Shown in pieces: positions 6,021-9,410 of a stretch of 9,410 nucleotides of DNA; positions within the stretch are counted from its first letter, which is position 1; each line of letters begins with the position of its first letter. The stretch is from NCBI GenBank assembly GCA_025455895.1, contig JALOLQ010000083.1:1-9410 (forward strand). The letters run 5' to 3'. The translations under genes and the position numbers were made by a program. This DNA comes from Solirubrobacteraceae bacterium (GTDB lineage: Bacteria > Actinomycetota > Thermoleophilia > Solirubrobacterales > Solirubrobacteraceae). The notes below the pieces were generated by a model. That model was not told the DNA's origin and made no database searches. It worked only from the letters and a program-made list of their open reading frames with translations.

Positions 6021-7193
6021 TCAGCAGAACGGCCGGCCGCGCAGCGCCGGGTCCGCGCGCCCGGTGAGCCAGGCGACGAGGCTCGCCCCGACGTCCGCCA
6101 TCGGCCCGTCGTGGCGCCGGCCGCCGTCCCCGGCGAAGCGCGCGAGCAGCGGCACGCGCTCGCGCGTGTGGTCGGAGTGCGCCATCGCGGGATCGACGCC
6201 GTGGTCGGCGCTGAGGACGAGCAGGTCGCCGGGGCGCAGCGCGCCGAGCCAGGCGCCGACGGCCGCGTCGATCTCGCGCAGCGCGGCGTGGAAGCCGGTG
6301 ACGTCCTTGCGGTGCCCGTAGCGCTGGTCGGTCTCGATGAGGTTCGCGACGACCGCCCCGTGCTCGAGCTCGCCCAGGAGCGCGCCGACGGCCGTGAGCG
6401 CGGCGGCGTTCGTCGCTCCCGGGTGCGCGACGTCGACGCCGCGCCCGGCGAACAGGTCGTCGACCTTGCCGACCGCGTGGACGGGCACGCGCGCCTCGTG
6501 CAGCGCGTCGAGCGCGGTGCGACCCGGCGCGGGCAGTGTGAAGTCCCGCCGGCCCGCCGTGCGCTCGAAGGCGCCCGGGACGCCCCGGAACGGCCGCGCG
6601 ATCACCCGGCCGACCGCGTCCTCGCCGCGCAGCGCGATCCGCGCCGCGGCGCAGGCGTCCTCGAGCGCGGCCTGCGGGAGCACGTCCTCGTGCGCGGCGA
6701 GCTGGACGACCGAGTCCACCGAGGTGTACGCGATCAGCGCGCCGCTGCGCAGGTGCTCCGGGCCGTGGCGCTCGAGCGCCTCGAGCCCGTCGAGCACCTC
6801 GCCGCCGATCAGCTCGTGCCCGGTGGCGGCCTCCAGCCGCGCGCACAGCGCGGGCGGCAGTCCCTGCGGGTAGGTGGGCAGCGGCGCCGGCGCGGGGGCG
6901 CCCATGAGCTCCCAGTGGCCGGTCGTCGAGTCCTTGCCCGGGCCCTCGTGGTGCAGCAGGCCGTGGAGCGCGGGCGCGGCGGACGGCGGCACCCCGGGCA
7001 GCGGCGCGATGTTCCCCAGCCCGAGCCCGCCGAGCACCGGCAGGTCGAGCCCGCCGACGGCCTGCGCGAGGTGCAGCAGGGTGTTCGCCCCGGCGTCGCC
7101 GTAGGCGTCCGCGTCCGGCTCGGGCCCGAAGCCGAGCGCGTCGATCACCACCACGAAGGCGCGGCGGGGCGGGTCGGCCGGACCGGCGGGCAT
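6021..7193 (-). CDS. deoB: phosphopentomutase
   Basis: DeoB interconverts ribose 1-phosphate and ribose 5-phosphate, and the deoxyribose pair, linking nucleoside salvage to the pentose phosphate pathway. The 390-residue protein belongs to the alkaline-phosphatase superfamily and has the usual length. Visible metal and catalytic elements are D18 (VVVIDALGFG), the phospho-acceptor Thr within GKDSTTGHWE (86-95), YTSVDSVVQLAAHE (156-169), D289 and H294 (IETDQRYGHRKD), D330-H331 (SADHGVDP) and H342 (HSDHTRERVPLL). The ATG at 7193 (MPAGPADPPRRAFVVV) places the first beta strand at the usual distance; further upstream the frame only shadows the divergent exporter region. No Shine-Dalgarno site is evident. 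mutM follows after 20 nt on the same strand. xerD, the usual deoB neighbour in other lineages, lies on the same strand about 1.5 kb upstream, beyond the inverted exporter gene. Confidence 0.95.
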   Translation of the reverse strand: MPAGPADPPRRAFVVVIDALGFGPEPDADAYGDAGANTLLHLAQAVGGLDLPVLGGLGLGNIAPLPGVPPSAAPALHGLLHHEGPGKDSTTGHWELMGAPAPAPLPTYPQGLPPALCARLEAATGHELIGGEVLDGLEALERHGPEHLRSGALIAYTSVDSVVQLAAHEDVLPQAALEDACAAARIALRGEDAVGRVIARPFRGVPGAFERTAGRRDFTLPAPGRTALDALHEARVPVHAVGKVDDLFAGRGVDVAHPGATNAAALTAVGALLGELEHGAVVANLIETDQRYGHRKDVTGFHAALREIDAAVGAWLGALRPGDLLVLSADHGVDPAMAHSDHTRERVPLLARFAGDGGRRHDGPMADVGASLVAWLTGRADPALRGRPFC

Positions 7194-7259
7194 CGGCGCC
7201 GATGCTCGCACAGGGCGCGGCGCCGGCGCCCGCGCCGCACGGGATGCGATCCTCCCGCG
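7194..7259. other. 66-bp divergent intergenic region, deoB / MFS exporter
   Basis: This gap separates the divergent starts of deoB (-) and the exporter (+), so it should hold both promoters. It is extremely G+C-rich and contains a perfect 12-bp palindrome, GGCGCCGGCGCC (7219-7230). I see no convincing -10 or -35 hexamer on either strand and no Shine-Dalgarno site before either start. The palindrome could be an operator but could equally be chance in such G+C-rich DNA. Confidence 0.3.
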
Positions 7260-8698
7260 ATGCCCGCCAGCGTGCCGTCGCCCGCCCCTGCCCGCGAGGT
7301 CCACAAGGGCGCGCTGCTCGCCCTGCTCGCCGCCAGCCAGTTCGTCGTCGTCCTCGACGCGTCGATCACGAACGTCGCGCTGCCGTCGATCGGCCGGGCG
7401 CTCGACGTCAGCCAGGAGAGCCTCTCCTGGGTCGTCAACGCGTACGTGCTGACCTTCGGCGGCCTGCTGCTGCTCGGCGGGCGGCTCGCCGACCTGCTCG
7501 GCCGCCGGCGCATCTACATGGCCGGGCTCGTGCTGTTCGCGATCGCCTCGCTGGCCGGCGGCCTGGCCCAGGACGAGACGATGCTCGTCGTGGCCCGCGC
7601 GGTCCAGGGGATCGGCGCCGCGCTGCTCTCCCCCGCCGCGCTCTCGATCCTCACCGCGACCTTCACCGAGGGCGCCGAGCGCAACCGGGCGCTCGGCGTG
7701 TGGGGCGCCGTGGCGGGAGCCGGCGGCGCGGCGGGCGTGCTCTTCGGCGGGCTGCTCACCGAGTACCTGAGCTGGCGCTGGGTGTTCCTCGTGAACGTCC
7801 CGGTGGCGGCGCTCGCCGTCGTGCTCGCGCCGCGGCTCGTGCCCGAGAGCCGCGACGAGCGCGAGCGCGAGGGCTTCGACCTCGCCGGGGCGTTCACGGT
7901 GACCGCCGGCGTCGGGCTGCTGATCTACGCGCTCGTGGACGCCAACGAGGCGGGCTGGGGCTCGGCGCAGACGATCGGGCTGATCGCGCTCGCGCTCGCG
8001 CTGCTCGGATGCCGTTCGACATCTTCGCCTCGCGGACGCGCTCGGGCGCCTACCTGACGGGGCTGCTCGTCGGCGCCTCGCTGTTCTCGATGTTCTTCTT
8101 CATCTCGCTCTACATGCAGCAGGTGCTCGGCTGGGACGCGCTGAAGTCCGGGCTCGCCTACCTGCCGCTGGCGATCACGATCATCCTCGCCGCCGGCGGG
8201 GCCGCCCAGCTCGTCGGCCGGATCGGCTTCAAGCCCGTCGTCGTCGCCGGGCTGCTGTTCGTCGCCGCCGGGCTGTTCCTCTTCTCGCGCATCAGCGTCG
8301 ACGGCTCCTTCGGGGGCGACGTGCTGATCCCGTCGCTGCTCGCCGCCGTGGGCCTGGGCTTCTCGTTCGTCCCGGTGACGATCGGCGGCACGACCGGCGT
8401 GCGCGCCGACGAGGCCGGGCTCGCCTCGGGCCTCATCAACGCGGGGCAGCAGATCGGCGGCGCGCTCGGCCTCGCGGTCCTCGCCGCGGTCGCCACGGCG
8501 CGCACCGACCACGTGCTCGAGCAGGCGACCGGGCGCCCGGACCTCCCCGCGGCGCTCACCGAGGGCTTCCAGGCCGCGTTCCTGGGCGGCGCGCTGATCG
8601 CCCTGGTCGGCGCGGTGATCGCGCTCGTGATGATCCGCGGCGAGGACAGCCGCGCGGTGATCGGGCAGGCGCCGGAGGCCGCGGTCCCGCCCACCTGA
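7260..8698 (+). pseudogene. DHA2-family MFS drug exporter (14-TM type), broken by an internal deletion
   Basis: A proton-coupled multidrug exporter of the DHA2 (EmrB/QacA-like) type in two frames. From ATG 7260 the first 250 residues carry the family motifs: LDASITNVALPSI (32-44), motif A GGRLADLLGRRR (73-84), motif B RAVQGIGAALLSP (113-125), motif C-like GAVAGAGGAAGVLFGG (149-164) and WRWVFLVNVP (172-181). After LALALLG the frame turns to nonsense and stops at 8057. The second half resumes in another frame at MPFDIFASR (ATG 8009) and runs 229 residues to 8698, with clear membrane segments (SLFSMFFFISLYMQQVLG, VGLGFSFVPVTIGG, GLASGLINAGQQIGG). In relatives these halves are joined by roughly 14-15 residues, of the type AFxVIExRxRxPL. 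So about 40 bp (3n+1) appear to be missing near 8007-8009, rather than one base. ATG 8009 might start a separate half-transporter, but this is unlikely. The stop lies 9 nt from the convergent xerD stop. Confidence 0.85.
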
Positions 8699-8711
8699 GA
8701 GCAGCGCTCAG
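8695..8711. other. small inverted repeat spanning two convergent stop codons
   Basis: CTGAG (8695-8699) and CTCAG (8707-8711) form a 5-bp inverted repeat with a 7-nt loop. The left arm includes the TGA of the exporter gene and the right arm the TGA of xerD on the other strand. It could act as a weak bidirectional terminator, but there is no T-run on either side and the stem is short. Confidence 0.2.
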
Positions 8712-9410
8712 CGCGCGGTGGCGCGCGGGTGGGCCGCGAAGTACTGGTCCTTGAGCCGGTCGGCCGAGAGGTGCGTGTAGATCTGCGTGGTCGCGATGTC
8801 CGCGTGGCCGAGCATCTCCTGCAGCGCGCGCAGGTCGCAGCCGCCGGCGAGCAGGTGCGTGGCGAACGTGTGGCGCAGCGTGTGCGGGCTCATCCGCCCG
8901 GCGAGCCCGGCCGCCGCGGCGTGGCCGCGGACGATCTTGTAGAGCCCCTGGCGCGTGAGGCCGGTGCCGCGCTGGTTGACGAACAGGTGCGGCTCCTCGC
9001 GCAGCCCCACCAGCTGCGGGCGCCCGGAGCGCAGGTAGGCGCGCACGGCGCCGACCGCCTGGCGGCCGACCGGGACGAGCCGCTCCTTGGCGCCCTTGCC
9101 CCGCGCGCGCAGGATCCCCGCGTCGAGGTCGAGATCGCCGACGAGCAGCCCGGTCGCCTCTGAGGCACGCAGCCCGCAGGCGTACATCAGCTCGAGCAGC
9201 GCGCGGTCGCGCAGCGCCGCGGGGCTCTGGCCGCGCGGCGCGGCCAGCAGGCGCAGGACCTCGTCGCGGCTGAGCACCTCGGGCAGCTTCTGACTGCCCC
9301 GGGGCGCACGCAGGTCGGCCGTCGGGTCGGCGTCGAGGATCCCCTCGCGGCGCAGGTGGCGCGAGAACGAGCGCAGGCACGCCGTCTTGCGCTGGAGCGT
9401 CGCGGCGGCC
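8708..9410 (-). CDS. xerD: tyrosine recombinase XerD (N-terminus beyond the window)
   Basis: A site-specific tyrosine recombinase that, with a partner Xer protein, resolves chromosome dimers at dif. 233 residues are visible and the frame is open to the right edge, so about 65 N-terminal residues lie outside. An apparent GTG start at 9277 is internal: the frame continues upstream through sensible SAM-like core-binding sequence (LQRKTACLRSFSRHLRREG) and the linker GSQKLPEVLS. The catalytic domain is complete: R81 (ACGLRASE), K105 (ARGKGAKERLVP), H176-x2-R179 (SPHTLRHTFATHLL), H202 (MLGHADIATTQ) and the nucleophile Y211 (IYTH), numbering visible residues. Proximity to deoB on the same strand favours XerD over XerC or an integrase, and I see no phage genes or att repeats. 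It converges on the exporter gene with a 9-nt gap. Confidence 0.92.
   Translation of the reverse strand, partial: AAATLQRKTACLRSFSRHLRREGILDADPTADLRAPRGSQKLPEVLSRDEVLRLLAAPRGQSPAALRDRALLELMYACGLRASEATGLLVGDLDLDAGILRARGKGAKERLVPVGRQAVGAVRAYLRSGRPQLVGLREEPHLFVNQRGTGLTRQGLYKIVRGHAAAAGLAGRMSPHTLRHTFATHLLAGGCDLRALQEMLGHADIATTQIYTHLSADRLKDQYFAAHPRATAR

Noticed and set aside
5281..6321. 346-codon + strand frame opposite mutM and deoB
   Set aside because: It is a shadow frame, and both opposite-strand genes are complete with catalytic residues.
7219..7230. 12-bp perfect palindrome GGCGCCGGCGCC as a strong operator
   Set aside because: Palindromes made only of G and C are expected by chance in such DNA, and nothing else supports regulator binding.
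6111..7259. Exporter frame extended about 380 codons upstream, opposite deoB
   Set aside because: The extension is antisense to deoB. The transporter's N-terminal motif pattern fits a start at 7260.
7925..8694. - strand frames opposite the second half of the exporter
   Set aside because: They are low-complexity antisense frames, and the + strand encodes clear membrane helices.
9087..9293. Short + strand frame opposite xerD
   Set aside because: It is antisense to the conserved XerD sequence and has no support of its own.

Overview
The window is very G+C-rich and gene-dense, and its genes have short or no leaders and few clear Shine-Dalgarno sites. Gene content and order (recO-dgt-dnaG, xerD near deoB, an MGT-type glycosyltransferase, a DHA2-type exporter) suggest a high-G+C actinobacterium. 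My best guess is Thermoleophilia (Solirubrobacterales-like); this comes from remembered family resemblance, not from a search. It reads as ordinary chromosome, mostly DNA replication, repair and nucleotide metabolism. I saw no insertion sequence, CRISPR array, riboswitch or prophage.

Left part (1-1271, + strand): the C-terminal half of a GT1/MGT-type glycosyltransferase enters from the left edge. It is followed by a small protein combining an HTH, a zinc ribbon and an HNH nuclease domain, then a possible weak terminator and a complete tRNA-Asn(GTT).

Centre-left (1285-4883, - strand): recO -> dgt -> dnaG form a compact operon with gaps of 31 and 11 nt. It runs convergently into the tRNA. The dnaG reading frame is broken about 30 codons before its natural stop, at a 5-bp tandem repeat. 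A short + strand glutaredoxin gene (4914-5171) diverges from recO across only 30 bp.

Centre-right (5122-7193, - strand): deoB (phosphopentomutase) -> mutM (8-oxoguanine glycosylase) form a second probable operon. The mutM 3' end overlaps the 3' end of the glutaredoxin gene by 50 bp, tail to tail.

Right part (7260-9410): a DHA2-family MFS exporter on + is broken by what looks like an out-of-frame deletion of about 40 bp in a cytoplasmic loop. A xerD tyrosine recombinase on - runs off the right edge with all catalytic residues visible. The exporter sits inverted between xerD and deoB, two genes that are adjacent and co-oriented in other bacteria such as Bacillus.

The best leads are the two reading-frame lesions (dnaG and the exporter), the HTH/zinc-ribbon/HNH protein beside a tRNA, the antisense-overlapping basic tail of MutM, and the tiny palindrome-rich recO/glutaredoxin divergent promoter. 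I did not find convincing evidence of a new multi-gene system.
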